42,323 nucleotides of DNA from an uncultured Parabacteroides sp. (GCA_900552465.1 URZO01000027.1:1-42323); one strand, 5' to 3'; shown: positions 14,769-23,818, numbered from the stretch's first letter. Made by a program: numbers and translations. The notes: generated from the letters alone by a model not told the origin.

Positions 14769-15218
14769 ATGGCTATCAAGTACAAATCGGTTCTACGTAA
14801 AGATTTGAGCAAGGATGCCCAGAAAGACGCAAAGAAGTATTATGGCAGTGTCTCTTCTACGGGAGCGCTGACTTTAGATCAAATCTGTAACAACATTGCT
14901 GCCTACAGCACAGCTTCACCGGGTGATGTCAAGCTGGTGATCGACGGACTTGTTTTCGCAGCAACCGAAGCACTGCTTCGCGGCGAAGTCGTCCAACTGG
15001 GTGAGCTGGGTAACTTTCAGTTAAAAGTAAGTAGCAAAGGGACCAGCACTGCCGAAGAGTTCAACGCATCGCAGTTCACGCGACCTCACATCATCTTCCG
15101 TCCCAGCATCCGCCTGAAAAGCGCGATCGAAAGAGTGAGTGTAGAGAAATGGCCTGTCAACAACTCTTCATCGTCCTCTACCGGTGGAAGCGAAGAGGAA
15201 AGACCGGGAGAACTCTAA
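14769..15218 (+). CDS. HU-like DNA-binding protein (HU-HIG type) with EERPGEL tail
   Basis: A 149-residue member of the extended HU/IHF family of Bacteroidetes. The N-terminal helices (LDQICNNIAAYSTASPGDVKLVIDGLVFAA) and VQLGELGNFQLKV match the HU dimer core, and the basic beta-arm region (RPHIIFRPSIRLKSAI) follows. The C-terminal tail is serine-rich and ends EERPGEL, identical to the end of the DUF4469 protein at 42177-41425. HU-like proteins of this class are found beside DUF4248/DUF3987 genes in many Bacteroidales, so a joint function is suspected but unproved. It is preceded by AAGGAGG and followed by a strong two-way terminator. Confidence 0.88.
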   Translation: MAIKYKSVLRKDLSKDAQKDAKKYYGSVSSTGALTLDQICNNIAAYSTASPGDVKLVIDGLVFAATEALLRGEVVQLGELGNFQLKVSSKGTSTAEEFNASQFTRPHIIFRPSIRLKSAIERVSVEKWPVNNSSSSSTGGSEEERPGEL

Positions 15219-15222
15219 AAAC

Positions 15223-15260
15223 AAAAAGCGGTATGCCACTATTGAGACATACCGCTTTTT
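15223..15260. terminator. Bidirectional terminator between the HU-like gene and panB
   Basis: AAAAAGCGGTATG (15223-15235) and CATACCGCTTTTT (15248-15260) form a perfect 13-bp stem with a 12-base loop, with a T-run on the plus strand and, by symmetry, on the minus strand. It serves the HU-like gene and the convergent panB. Confidence 0.9.
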
Positions 15261-15305
15261 TATATGTACTTATCAAGGTCTATTCAAAAAACCTTCGTAC
15301 ATTAT

Positions 15306-16133
15306 TTAGTATTGTTCCTTCTCGTTCGGGAAGTCCTGGGTCTTTACATCTTCGATATAGGCTTGCACCGCACGGGTGATTTCTTCGGCCAGGTTTGCAT
15401 AACGGCGCAGGAAACGGGGAGAGAATCCCTGGTTGATACCCAGCATATCGTGCATAACCAAAACCTGTCCGTCCACACCTCCACCGGCACCGATACCGAT
15501 CACCGGGATTGTCAGTTCGGAAGCGACCTGTGCAGCCAAAGCAGCCGGAATCTTTTCCAGAACGACAGAGAAGCAGCCGATTTCTTCCAGCAAGTGAGCA
15601 TCTTCGATCAGCTTTTTCGCTTCCGCTTCTTCACGGGCGCGGACGGTGTAAGTCCCGAATTTATTAATCGATTGAGGCGTCAACCCTAAATGTCCCATAA
15701 TAGGAATACCGGCACACAGGATACGTTCGACCGATTCGCGTATTTCCGAACCGCCTTCGAGCTTGATACAGTCGGCATGCGTCTCCCTCATCACACGGAT
15801 AGCGGAAGCCAAAGCCTCTTTCGAGTTACCTTGATAAGTACCGAAAGGAAGGTCTACAACAACCAGTGCGCGCTTCACAGCCTTCATCACCGATTTGCCA
15901 TGATAAATCATTTGGTCCAGCGTGATCGGCAGTGTCGTCACGTTTCCGGCCATTACATTGGAAGCCGAATCGCCAACCAAGATAACGTCCATACCTGCCT
16001 GATCGATCAGTTGAGCCATCGAATAATCGTAAGCCGTCAACATGGAGATCTTCTCCCCGCGTTGTTTCATCTCAATCAGGCGATGGGTCGTCACCTTTCT
16101 ATTATCCTCTAAATCCCTCTTTGCAACTGACAT
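15306..16133 (-). CDS. panB: 3-methyl-2-oxobutanoate hydroxymethyltransferase (ketopantoate synthesis)
   Basis: A 275-residue cytoplasmic enzyme that makes ketopantoate for pantothenate and coenzyme A from 2-oxoisovalerate and methylene-tetrahydrofolate. Family motifs are intact: LTAYDYSMA, VGDSASNV (metal/substrate Asp), IKLEGG, GIPIMGHLGLTPQS, and VIGIGAGGGVDGQVLV. Length matches the family. The -7 box TACCTTTG (16170-16163) lies 30 bases upstream, inside the gap after the TonB receptor gene, so panB probably has its own promoter. No panC or panD is present in the window. Confidence 0.96.
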   Translation of the reverse strand: MSVAKRDLEDNRKVTTHRLIEMKQRGEKISMLTAYDYSMAQLIDQAGMDVILVGDSASNVMAGNVTTLPITLDQMIYHGKSVMKAVKRALVVVDLPFGTYQGNSKEALASAIRVMRETHADCIKLEGGSEIRESVERILCAGIPIMGHLGLTPQSINKFGTYTVRAREEAEAKKLIEDAHLLEEIGCFSVVLEKIPAALAAQVASELTIPVIGIGAGGGVDGQVLVMHDMLGINQGFSPRFLRRYANLAEEITRAVQAYIEDVKTQDFPNEKEQY

Positions 16134-16162
16134 AATGATTTTTATTTTAATGTTACAGGGCG

Positions 16163-16170
16163 CAAAGGTA
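16163..16170 (-). promoter_or_regulatory. -7 box of the panB promoter
   Basis: TACCTTTG on the minus strand between the TonB receptor stop (16182) and the panB start (16133). There is no clear -33 element. Confidence 0.5.
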
Positions 16171-16181
16171 TGTAAAATGTT

Positions 16182-18065
16182 TTAGAAAGTAACATCTATT
16201 CCACCCATAAAGGTTGCTTTAGGCATCGGGTAACCGTCATTAATAGTATAGCGAGTGGCAGTCAGATTCTCCCCCTTAACAAAGAGATTCAACCCCTTGT
16301 CGCGTGTGCCGAAACGATAGGAAGCGCGGGCATTCAAAACCGTATAATCTTCTTTGCGGTTGTCCTCCGGCTTGCTTCCCACATTCGTGTACAAATCGAA
16401 AATAGACTGCACACTCAGATTAAGAGTAAACCGTCCGGGCATATAAGTAGCACCGGCAAAAAACTTATGGGTCGGAGCTGCCACGATATCCTTATTCATA
16501 TACAGATAACTGTAGTTCATATCCAGGCTCAGATTATTCAATATCTGATAGCTGGTCTCGAACTCGATCCCTTTATTATAAAAGTGTCCGATATTCGACA
16601 TCTGGCGGTCTACCACCGAGATCATATCTTTCCCTTCAATATAAAAGGCAGTCAGTTCCGCATGCAAACGATTATCCAAAAGGCGCTGTCCGATCGATAG
16701 CTCATAGCTCAACATACTTTCCGGTTTCAGATCAGGGTTTGCCTTTGAATAAGGCAGATAAGAGATATACAACTCACGTAGTGTCGGGCTTCTGTATCCT
16801 TTCGAGAAGGAACCTTTGATCGTGTTTCCTTCGAACGGACGAAGCGCAAAACCGGCCTGCGGAACCCATTCGCCGCCATAAGCGCTGCTATGCTCGTAGC
16901 GCACACCGGCATTCAGGCTCAGGATATCAAACAAATCCTGCTGCATGATTGCATAACCGGCCACTTCATGGACTGACTTATCGACCACCTCTCCAATCGC
17001 TCCTTTGATCGTATCGTTCCAGGCATGCCCGCCCCAGTTCTTATAATCGACACCGGCTGTAAATGTATTTCCCTCTACCAGGCGGAAAGACTGGTATAAC
17101 TGGATTCCCGTATTATGGTCGTCCGAATAGAAAAGGAACGAACGGGGATCTGCGTTTGGCGCATGTCCGTCGTTGATTTTATGGTGGCCCCAGTTATAGA
17201 AAACACGTAGAGCGCCGCTCGACTTCTCATGATGGTTCTCCAAAGCAAAAGAGGTGGTACCACGAAGAATATGCATCACATGATCCAACAGCGGACTGGT
17301 GATCGTACCCGGATCTTCCGTATTATATTTGGCTAAGCTTAAATCACCCGTCACTTTATAATGGTCGTCGATCTTATATCCCAGATTCAAAAAACCATTT
17401 GTAATATCGAACTTGGAGTCAGCCCGGTGGCCATCCGTACGATCATGGTTCAGCGAGATAAAACTACTGAAGTTACCGACGTTATAGCCATTATTGATCA
17501 TATATTTCTGTGTATTATACGACCCCATCATAACACGTGCCTGCGTACGGCGGCCTTCCTGCCGGTGTTGGCGGGTGATAATATTGACAACCCCTCCCAT
17601 CGCATTGGAGCCATACAACAAAGAGCCCGGACCCCGGATTACTTCGACACGCTCGACATCGGATGCCACATAAGTATCAGGCAACGAATGGCCGAAGACA
17701 CCGGCCCACTGCGGTTGTCCGTCAAACAGCATCAGGACTTTATTTCCCTGTCCGACTCCACGAATATTCACCGTACCCGCCGAACCGGAAGAGACCCCGA
17801 ACCCCGTGATTCCTTTTTCAGTCACAAACAAGCCCGGTACACGTTCGGATAACACCGGCAACAAAGCCGATTCGCTGCTTGCCTCTATCTGATCCCGGTC
17901 GATCACCGAGATAGTCAACGGCACGCTACTACGGTTCACCTGCACCCTATTGGCCGAAATCACAACACCCTGCAAATTGATCAGGCTGTCGATTGCCGCC
18001 GGATCGGCAGCAAAGGCTAAAGAACTGAGCATTAACCCGTAAATAAGTAAAACTTCTTTTTTCAT
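16182..18065 (-). CDS. TonB-dependent outer-membrane receptor (CirA/BtuB-like)
   Basis: A 627-residue outer-membrane transporter. The signal peptide MKKEVLLIYGLMLSSLAFA supports the ATG at 18065. The plug domain (about 35-150) carries TISVIDRDQIE, ERVPGLFV, NIRGVGQG and DVERVEVIRGPGSLLYGSNAMGGVVNI; a 22-strand barrel follows, ending in phenylalanine. It lacks the STN and carboxypeptidase-D-like domains of SusC proteins, so it is a small-molecule (metal chelate, haem or corrinoid) type. The NikR-like gene lies 92 bp upstream on the same strand, and both share a 10-bp motif, so a metal-related substrate is likely. Which metal is unknown because the regulator's nickel site is not conserved. A -7 box TACTTTTG is at 18112-18105. 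Confidence 0.88.
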   Translation of the reverse strand: MKKEVLLIYGLMLSSLAFAADPAAIDSLINLQGVVISANRVQVNRSSVPLTISVIDRDQIEASSESALLPVLSERVPGLFVTEKGITGFGVSSGSAGTVNIRGVGQGNKVLMLFDGQPQWAGVFGHSLPDTYVASDVERVEVIRGPGSLLYGSNAMGGVVNIITRQHRQEGRRTQARVMMGSYNTQKYMINNGYNVGNFSSFISLNHDRTDGHRADSKFDITNGFLNLGYKIDDHYKVTGDLSLAKYNTEDPGTITSPLLDHVMHILRGTTSFALENHHEKSSGALRVFYNWGHHKINDGHAPNADPRSFLFYSDDHNTGIQLYQSFRLVEGNTFTAGVDYKNWGGHAWNDTIKGAIGEVVDKSVHEVAGYAIMQQDLFDILSLNAGVRYEHSSAYGGEWVPQAGFALRPFEGNTIKGSFSKGYRSPTLRELYISYLPYSKANPDLKPESMLSYELSIGQRLLDNRLHAELTAFYIEGKDMISVVDRQMSNIGHFYNKGIEFETSYQILNNLSLDMNYSYLYMNKDIVAAPTHKFFAGATYMPGRFTLNLSVQSIFDLYTNVGSKPEDNRKEDYTVLNARASYRFGTRDKGLNLFVKGENLTATRYTINDGYPMPKATFMGGIDVTF

Positions 18066-18104
18066 ATATTCAAGTTGACTATTAAAATTCAAATAACAAC
18101 ACCG

Positions 18105-18144
18105 CAAAAGTAGCACATCTTTCATAAATCGTGTTACACAACTG
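18105..18144 (-). promoter_or_regulatory. Promoter region of the TonB receptor with candidate operator
   Basis: The minus-strand -7 box TACTTTTG (18112-18105) is preceded by TACACAACTG (18135-18144 on the plus strand), a 10-mer that also occurs at 18559-18568 by the NikR-like start. It is joined to GTGTTACAC (18131-18139), a small palindrome. Its role as an operator is inferred from this sharing. Confidence 0.45.
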
Positions 18145-18157
18145 GCAAAAAATATAT

Positions 18158-18559
18158 CTAATCCGCCCGGCTCATAACCAATTTACCATGTTTGATTCCC
18201 TTTATCGTTGTCAACCGGTCGGACAGTTCAGTCAAACGATTAGCCGTACCCATCACAGTCGCGATGTGCAGACAAAAGTTACGATTGATGTAATATTGGG
18301 AAGAGGACAGGATCACATCCTGATAATTCTGTTGTATATCGGCAATCCGGGAGGCAATCTCCTTCTTTACCTGGTCGTACATGATGATAATCGTACCTGC
18401 CACGATATGATTGCATTGCCATTTCTGCTCAGCGACATTCTTCTCCACCAGGAAACGGATCGCCTGCGAACGATTGGCAAAGCCGTTCTCACTCACATAT
18501 TGATCCAACGATTCCAGCAGGTTATCTTCTAATGAAACTCCGAAGCGCTTTAATGACAT
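18158..18559 (-). CDS. nikR: NikR-like ribbon-helix-helix metalloregulator lacking the nickel-site histidines
   Basis: A 133-residue protein, the same length as E. coli NikR. Residues 1-45 are a CopG-type ribbon-helix-helix (LKRFGVSLEDNLLESLDQYV then NRSQAIRFLV). The rest matches the ACT-like NikR domain, including IASRIADIQ, INRNFCLHIATVMG and GIKHGKL. Aligned by eye through Cys96 (Cys95 of E. coli), the other three nickel ligands are replaced: His76 by Gln77, His87 by Gln88 and His89 by Tyr90. It therefore probably does not sense nickel in the usual way. Start at 18559 is chosen because the family begins there. It likely controls the downstream TonB receptor and itself. Confidence 0.82.
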   Translation of the reverse strand: MSLKRFGVSLEDNLLESLDQYVSENGFANRSQAIRFLVEKNVAEQKWQCNHIVAGTIIIMYDQVKKEIASRIADIQQNYQDVILSSSQYYINRNFCLHIATVMGTANRLTELSDRLTTIKGIKHGKLVMSRAD

Positions 18560-18568
18560 ACACAACTG
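18559..18568. promoter_or_regulatory. Candidate operator by the NikR-like start codon
   Basis: TACACAACTG overlaps the end of the start codon region and the short leader of the NikR-like gene; the same 10-mer is at 18135-18144. A -7-like box TATCTTTA lies upstream at 18596-18589 on the minus strand. Confidence 0.4.
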
Positions 18569-18617
18569 TTTTATAGAATTTTCGGGTGTAAAGATAGTAT
18601 ATTTTTTATAATAACAA

Positions 18618-18644
18618 AAAGAGGGTGTCAAAAACACCCTCTTT
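18618..18644 (-). terminator. Terminator after the SusD-like gene
   Basis: AAAGAGGGTGT (18618-18628) and ACACCCTCTTT (18634-18644) form an 11-bp stem with a 5-base loop, 9 bp past the SusD stop, followed on the minus strand by a T-run. It separates the SusCD unit from the NikR-like gene. Confidence 0.88.
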
Positions 18645-18652
18645 ATCAATCC

Positions 18653-20263
18653 TTAAAAGTTCCGGCCGGTATCCCACCACAGACGTGTGCCACCTGTATC
18701 CGGGCCACCCAATGCCTGAGTCAATTGTCCGTATTGAGTCGGATTATCACTGATCAGTGCCTGCGGATAGAACAGACGACGGATCATGATATCCGTATCG
18801 ATCGATCCACCACTGTTGTTGACTGCAACCTTAAACAGTTTCGGATATCCGGTACGCCGTTGTTCCGTCCAGGCTTCACACCCTTCCGGATAAATGGCCA
18901 GCCATTTTTGTGTAATGATCTTTTCCAGTTTCTGTTCGTTGGAAAGGGCATTATCCCATTTGGGAGTCACTGTCGATTCAGCCTTTGCATCAAACTTCGC
19001 GTCGAATGCGTCTTTATAATCTGCAGGTGTTTTTTCACTTTCCAGATATTCGGCAGCACTGCCGGCGCCCCACTGTGCAAAAGAGGTTTCAACACCTTTC
19101 TTATAATATTCACCCGCATCCCCGGATATATAGCCACGCAAAGCGGCTTCAGCGCGCAAGAACCAGACTTCGGCGGCTGTCAGCAGAATCGCATCCGTAT
19201 TCTGGGCTACCGTACTGGGCGAATGGTCTTTGTATTTATTATGTGTAACACCCGTACCCTGGCGGACACCCTTATAAGTTCCGGCGATATCGAACAAAGC
19301 GCCTTCGGAACCACCCGCAGCCGGAGTAAAATATTTAGAGATACGCGGATCGTTATAGCCCACCAAGAAAGACTCCATACTTGCATTCATAAAAACTTCG
19401 TGCCATCCCTTATTAATTTCTCCCAACGGATTGGTGAATCCGCTCGTCGAAGCATTTACAGCAATTACGTCTGTCGGCGCTTCAAGTACGCCGCCTTCAT
19501 CCGATAAAGCCTTCTTTGCCTCTTCGGCTGCTTTCGACGGGTCGACATTAGACAAACGCATGGCTAAACGCAAACGCAGAGAGTTCGCAAACCTGATCCA
19601 GTCGTCATATGTCTTATTCGGCGTCAAAAAGTCCGATTTGGCAAACAGATTTGTCTTCGGATTAGCTGCCACATACGTACGGATTGCTGTCAAAGCTTCG
19701 TCCAGATCCGTAAAGAATGCATAATACGCAGTCTTCATATCATCCGGTTCGGAACCGGTACTTTCACCATAGTTCGTATAAATCAGCGGTCCGTAGATAT
19801 CGGCAATACGGTGCATCAATTCCACTTTCAGGATTTTTGTCACACCCAGAAATTCCGGCTTGTCGGCATTTCTCCGTTCCGCATTCTTGGCGGCAGTCAT
19901 TATATATCCGTAAGTGTATGTCCAATTGGAAGATGTCCAGCCGTCATTCAAATGATACGTGGAGTTATTGCTATTGAAACTACCGTTCATATCATGGAAA
20001 TAACCGGAAAACATATCCGCTTCCAAATTCTGCATGGTCTGGAAAGGCCAGTTCTTACCGCCACCCCAATCATAGTTGAAATAGATACCCTGCTCAACAA
20101 CCGTGATCGGCAAAGTATAATACATATAATCATACGATTGAAGATCTTCGGTAAAACCGTTTGTTTTTGTGTTCTGCGATTCGAAATCTTCCGTGCAAGC
20201 CATCAAGCCCGCCACTCCTGCGACAAAGAATGCTGCTATATATTTGTTGAATTTACTTTTCAT
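18653..20263 (-). CDS. SusD/RagB-like surface nutrient-binding lipoprotein
   Basis: A 536-residue lipoprotein that would cap the SusC channel at the cell surface. The N terminus ends in the lipobox GLMAC, with Cys at about residue 23 as lipidation site. The alpha-helical SusD fold shows in repeated helical pairs (IMTAAKNAERR, LKVELMHRIADIYGPLIY, WIRFANSLRLRLAMRLS) and the C-terminal EAWTEQRRTGYPKLF...RLFYPQ, typical of the SusD_RagB group. It lies 12 bp after SusC on the same strand, as usual. No glycosidase is adjacent, so the ligand may be a glycan, peptide or other; the sequence does not tell. Confidence 0.92.
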   Translation of the reverse strand: MKSKFNKYIAAFFVAGVAGLMACTEDFESQNTKTNGFTEDLQSYDYMYYTLPITVVEQGIYFNYDWGGGKNWPFQTMQNLEADMFSGYFHDMNGSFNSNNSTYHLNDGWTSSNWTYTYGYIMTAAKNAERRNADKPEFLGVTKILKVELMHRIADIYGPLIYTNYGESTGSEPDDMKTAYYAFFTDLDEALTAIRTYVAANPKTNLFAKSDFLTPNKTYDDWIRFANSLRLRLAMRLSNVDPSKAAEEAKKALSDEGGVLEAPTDVIAVNASTSGFTNPLGEINKGWHEVFMNASMESFLVGYNDPRISKYFTPAAGGSEGALFDIAGTYKGVRQGTGVTHNKYKDHSPSTVAQNTDAILLTAAEVWFLRAEAALRGYISGDAGEYYKKGVETSFAQWGAGSAAEYLESEKTPADYKDAFDAKFDAKAESTVTPKWDNALSNEQKLEKIITQKWLAIYPEGCEAWTEQRRTGYPKLFKVAVNNSGGSIDTDIMIRRLFYPQALISDNPTQYGQLTQALGGPDTGGTRLWWDTGRNF

Positions 20264-20275
20264 GATACTCTTTTT

Positions 20276-23200
20276 TTAGAATGAAACCTTCAGATTAAAA
20301 CCTAAACTCCGGGTAGTCGGCATACCGAATACATCCACACCTTGGCAACCGTTACCGCTCGACAAGCTGGCATCCGGATCAAACGGAGCGTCTTTGTAGA
20401 AGAAGAACAGGTTGCGGGCTACGAATGAAAGCTGGGCTTCCTGGAATACTTTTGATTTTTCCATCAGTTTCCTCGGGAACGTATAACCCAAAGACAACTC
20501 ACGCAAGCGAACGTTTGTCGCATCGTACATATAATATTCGGAACATCCGTTACGTCCGCCGACACGGCTATAGAATGCCTCTATGTTTTCTTTCCCTATA
20601 TGTGTGCCTTCCAAATCCACAAAACCGGCTCTACGGGCATCGGCAGTTGCCTGCGACACACCTTTGGAATCCAGGTCAGCCTGCGTTACAGACAATACAT
20701 CGCCACCAAAACGACAATCAATCAGGAAATATAAAGAGAAATCTTTATAGGTAAAAGTATTGCTCCATCCCAGTAAAGCATCCGGATTCGAATTACCGAT
20801 CTTCACATTATTACCGGTAATTACGTTTGGCAAATTGTTTTCATCATAAACGATCTTACCGGCCTCGTCACGCTCAAAAGCATTTCCATAGAGATCGCCC
20901 AGCGAACCGCCTTCTTTGATACGCATCATATACATCATGCTAAAGCCCTCATCTCCATAAGCGAATGATTTCAGTTCAGGATGCAGTTTAACCACTTTAT
21001 TCTTATTGGTAGAGAAGTTGAAAGATGTTTTCCAACGGAAATCGTTCGTCATGACCGGAGTAACTCCCAACGTCAGTTCAACACCTTCATTCTGGATGTT
21101 ACCGGCATTCACATAGTAATATTTATAAGGTGAACCGGCAAACGACGGCATTTTCAGCAACTGGTTCTTGGTGTTGGTTCTATAATAAGTGAAGTCCAGA
21201 TCCAAACGATAGTTGAAGAACTTCCATTCCGTACCGACTTCCCAGGACGTACTCAATTCGGGTTTCAGGTTGTCGAAAGCAGCAGCCTCGTTCACAATGA
21301 TCTTACCGCCCGCGCCGATCATGTCGACAGGGTTACTTACGTATAAAGGTATATCGTTACCGACTTTTGACCACGAACCTCTCAACTTGCCGAAGTTGAT
21401 CCATTCCGGCATATCGAGCGTATTGTTCATAATCCATGACAAACCGACCGACGGGTAGAAGAAACCTTTGTTCTTATGTTTGGTGAACGCCAGTGTGGAA
21501 GACCAGTCATTACGGGCCGTTACGTCCAGATAGAGGCTTTCTTTCCAACCGACCTGTGCCGTTGCAAATACAGACTGGAGCGTACGGCGCTGGTTGATGA
21601 TTTCATCACAGGCAGCCGATGTACTCATATTGATATTCGCAACCGTGAACACATTCGGATAATAGAGGGAAGCGGTTTTGGAATCCAGGCGCAATTCGTC
21701 GACACGCGTACTGTTGATACTGGAACCTAAAGCGGCATTCAGCGACCAGTCGTTCCATTTCTTGTTGACCATGGCCATCACGTCTCCGTAGAGCAACATT
21801 TCTGTATGGTTCAAGTCGATATAACGTCCGTTCGTACCGGCAAGATCGACTGATGTCGTTGCATACATTTTCTGCTGGAACTTGTCATTGGTATAGTCGA
21901 CATTACCACGGGCCTGTATCTTCAACCAGTCGGTAACGGTCAATGCTGCCGTCAGCGAAGCCAATGCACGGTAACGTTTGTCACGGCTCGTCACGCGGTT
22001 TACCAACCAATACGGGTTTTGCTCGAAGCTGGTGATATCCGTGTACCAATTCTGTATCGGCATATTCCGTCCGAAATCGTTTGTTTCGTAACCGTCCTTA
22101 TACGGTGTGATATCTTCGCCACGCGGGAATCCGTACAAGCCGACCAACGGGTTCATGTAATAACCGCCGGAAGTCGGACGGTTCTTGATTGACTGTGTCA
22201 TCAAATTGACATTTGCATCAATATTCAAGCGGTCATCGAAGAACTGCGCCGTTTCGCGGAAATTCAGGTTATGCTTCTGCAGCTTGTTCTTTTCGACAAC
22301 ACCGCTCGCACTCGTATTGGCATAAGAGAAATAAGTTTGCAATTTATCGTTACCTCTCGTCAGGGACAAAGAGTTGATTGCCGTCACGCCATTCTGGAAG
22401 AAATCGCCGGCATTGTCATAATCTTTCAGATTGCCTTTTTCGCCCCAGCTCAGGTTATCCTTACGGCCATATTCGTTCTGAAACTCAGGCAGGCTGATCG
22501 CATGATCGACTGTGAGGTTGGAAGAGAAAGTGACGCGCTGCAAGCCGGCTTTCCCTTTCTTTGTCGTGATCAGGATCACACCGTTGGCAGCTTGCGAACC
22601 GTAAAGAGCAGCGGCTGAAGCTCCCTTCAGAATACTCATACTCTCGATATCGTCCGGGTTCAGGTTGGATATACCGTCGCCGGAGTCACGGTTACCGGCG
22701 TTGTTCGTACCTCCCATAGCAGAAGAAGCCTGCTCGCTGATCGAGTTCAACATCGGAACACCATCGATCACATATAAAGGCTGGTTGTTTGCGTCTGCAT
22801 TGGCTGAACGGATACCACGGATGGAAACCTTTGCCGAACCGCCCAGACCGGAAGAGTTCTTGTTGATCTGCACACCGGCAGTCTTACCGGCCAATGCAGT
22901 GATCATGTTCGGATCTTTGGCACGTGTCAGTTCGTCTCCTCCCACCTGCTGGCTCGAATAGGTCAGGGAAGCGGCTTTCTTTTTGATACCCATAGCCGTC
23001 ACGACTACTTCGTCCAGTTTCTGTGTGTCTTCCGACAATGTTACGTTAATAGTCGCTTGTCCGTCATATTTCAGTTCCTGCGAGTCAAACCCGATATAGG
23101 AATACACCAATATGGCGTCGGCCGGGACATTGTCAAGTGTATAATTGCCGTCCACATCCGTGATAGTTCCGTTTGTCGTACCCTTCACCAGGATATTGGC

Positions 23201-23653
23201 TCCGATCACCGGCTCATTGTTTTTGTCGACAACCACTCCTGTTACCCGCTTGCCTTGCTGTTGCATAAGGTCTATCGCTTCTTTTTTGTTCAGGATGATT
23301 TTCTTGTTTACGACTGTATAGGCGATATCGCTGTTTCCGAACATCTTGTTCAGGACGTCGAAGATATTCTTTTCGTTTACACTGACAGAAACTTTCTTGT
23401 TTATATTGACGACGTTTGCATCATATATAAAGGAGAAATCCGTCTGGTTTTCTACTGCCTCCAGCACGTTGGCGATCGTACTGTTCGACATGTCCAATGA
23501 CAGAGTAGTATTCTGGGCATACGAATTATTTGCGACTGCAATGCCGAGACTTAAAAAAAGAAAGACTACACTTAATCTCATAACTACTGGTATTTTTCGG
23601 AAAAGATTGAAACTTTCCTTCCCTAGAATTTCTAAGGTTACAATTTTATTCAT
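20276..23653 (-). CDS. SusC/RagA-like TonB-dependent transporter with STN signalling domain
   Basis: A 1125-residue outer-membrane transporter. After a signal peptide ending near SYAQ (about residue 46) come an STN (secretin/TonB short N-terminal) domain (about 48-120), a carboxypeptidase-D-like domain (about 133-215; VTGVVVDKNNEPVIGANILVKG), the plug (RGIRSANADANNQPLYVIDGVPM) and the barrel, ending in a terminal Phe. The STN domain is the part that contacts FecR-type anti-sigma factors, so expression should respond to substrate through FecR upstream. Start is 23653, where MNKIVT begins; the frame extends upstream to 23704 without signal character. Downstream is SusD. Confidence 0.93.
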   Translation of the reverse strand: MNKIVTLEILGKESFNLFRKIPVVMRLSVVFLFLSLGIAVANNSYAQNTTLSLDMSNSTIANVLEAVENQTDFSFIYDANVVNINKKVSVSVNEKNIFDVLNKMFGNSDIAYTVVNKKIILNKKEAIDLMQQQGKRVTGVVVDKNNEPVIGANILVKGTTNGTITDVDGNYTLDNVPADAILVYSYIGFDSQELKYDGQATINVTLSEDTQKLDEVVVTAMGIKKKAASLTYSSQQVGGDELTRAKDPNMITALAGKTAGVQINKNSSGLGGSAKVSIRGIRSANADANNQPLYVIDGVPMLNSISEQASSAMGGTNNAGNRDSGDGISNLNPDDIESMSILKGASAAALYGSQAANGVILITTKKGKAGLQRVTFSSNLTVDHAISLPEFQNEYGRKDNLSWGEKGNLKDYDNAGDFFQNGVTAINSLSLTRGNDKLQTYFSYANTSASGVVEKNKLQKHNLNFRETAQFFDDRLNIDANVNLMTQSIKNRPTSGGYYMNPLVGLYGFPRGEDITPYKDGYETNDFGRNMPIQNWYTDITSFEQNPYWLVNRVTSRDKRYRALASLTAALTVTDWLKIQARGNVDYTNDKFQQKMYATTSVDLAGTNGRYIDLNHTEMLLYGDVMAMVNKKWNDWSLNAALGSSINSTRVDELRLDSKTASLYYPNVFTVANINMSTSAACDEIINQRRTLQSVFATAQVGWKESLYLDVTARNDWSSTLAFTKHKNKGFFYPSVGLSWIMNNTLDMPEWINFGKLRGSWSKVGNDIPLYVSNPVDMIGAGGKIIVNEAAAFDNLKPELSTSWEVGTEWKFFNYRLDLDFTYYRTNTKNQLLKMPSFAGSPYKYYYVNAGNIQNEGVELTLGVTPVMTNDFRWKTSFNFSTNKNKVVKLHPELKSFAYGDEGFSMMYMMRIKEGGSLGDLYGNAFERDEAGKIVYDENNLPNVITGNNVKIGNSNPDALLGWSNTFTYKDFSLYFLIDCRFGGDVLSVTQADLDSKGVSQATADARRAGFVDLEGTHIGKENIEAFYSRVGGRNGCSEYYMYDATNVRLRELSLGYTFPRKLMEKSKVFQEAQLSFVARNLFFFYKDAPFDPDASLSSGNGCQGVDVFGMPTTRSLGFNLKVSF

Positions 23654-23696
23654 ATTTTTGTGATGCTTATTATTTATAATAAAGTTATTTATGAGC

Positions 23697-23742
23697 TGCG
23701 TCAACAGCTTTTTCGACTTTTCATGCGGGGGAATGCGTCAAC
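23697..23742. repeat. Direct repeat of TGCGTCAAC upstream of SusC
   Basis: TGCGTCAAC at 23697-23705 and again at 23734-23742, a 37-bp spacing, in the 165-bp gap between the FecR and SusC genes. Possibly part of the regulated promoter; nothing else proves it. Confidence 0.35.
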
Positions 23743-23818
23743 ATTCTTCCGTATGTTTTTTTCCTTCTTTCATTTCTTCATGGGCAAACGATTTAAATGG
23801 TTATACACTATCTATTTC

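Noticed and set aside
14159..15218. A prophage or integrated element around the DUF3987-HU genes
   Set aside because: No integrase, structural phage genes, attachment-site duplication or tRNA target is visible, so only a loose resemblance to mobile elements can be stated.
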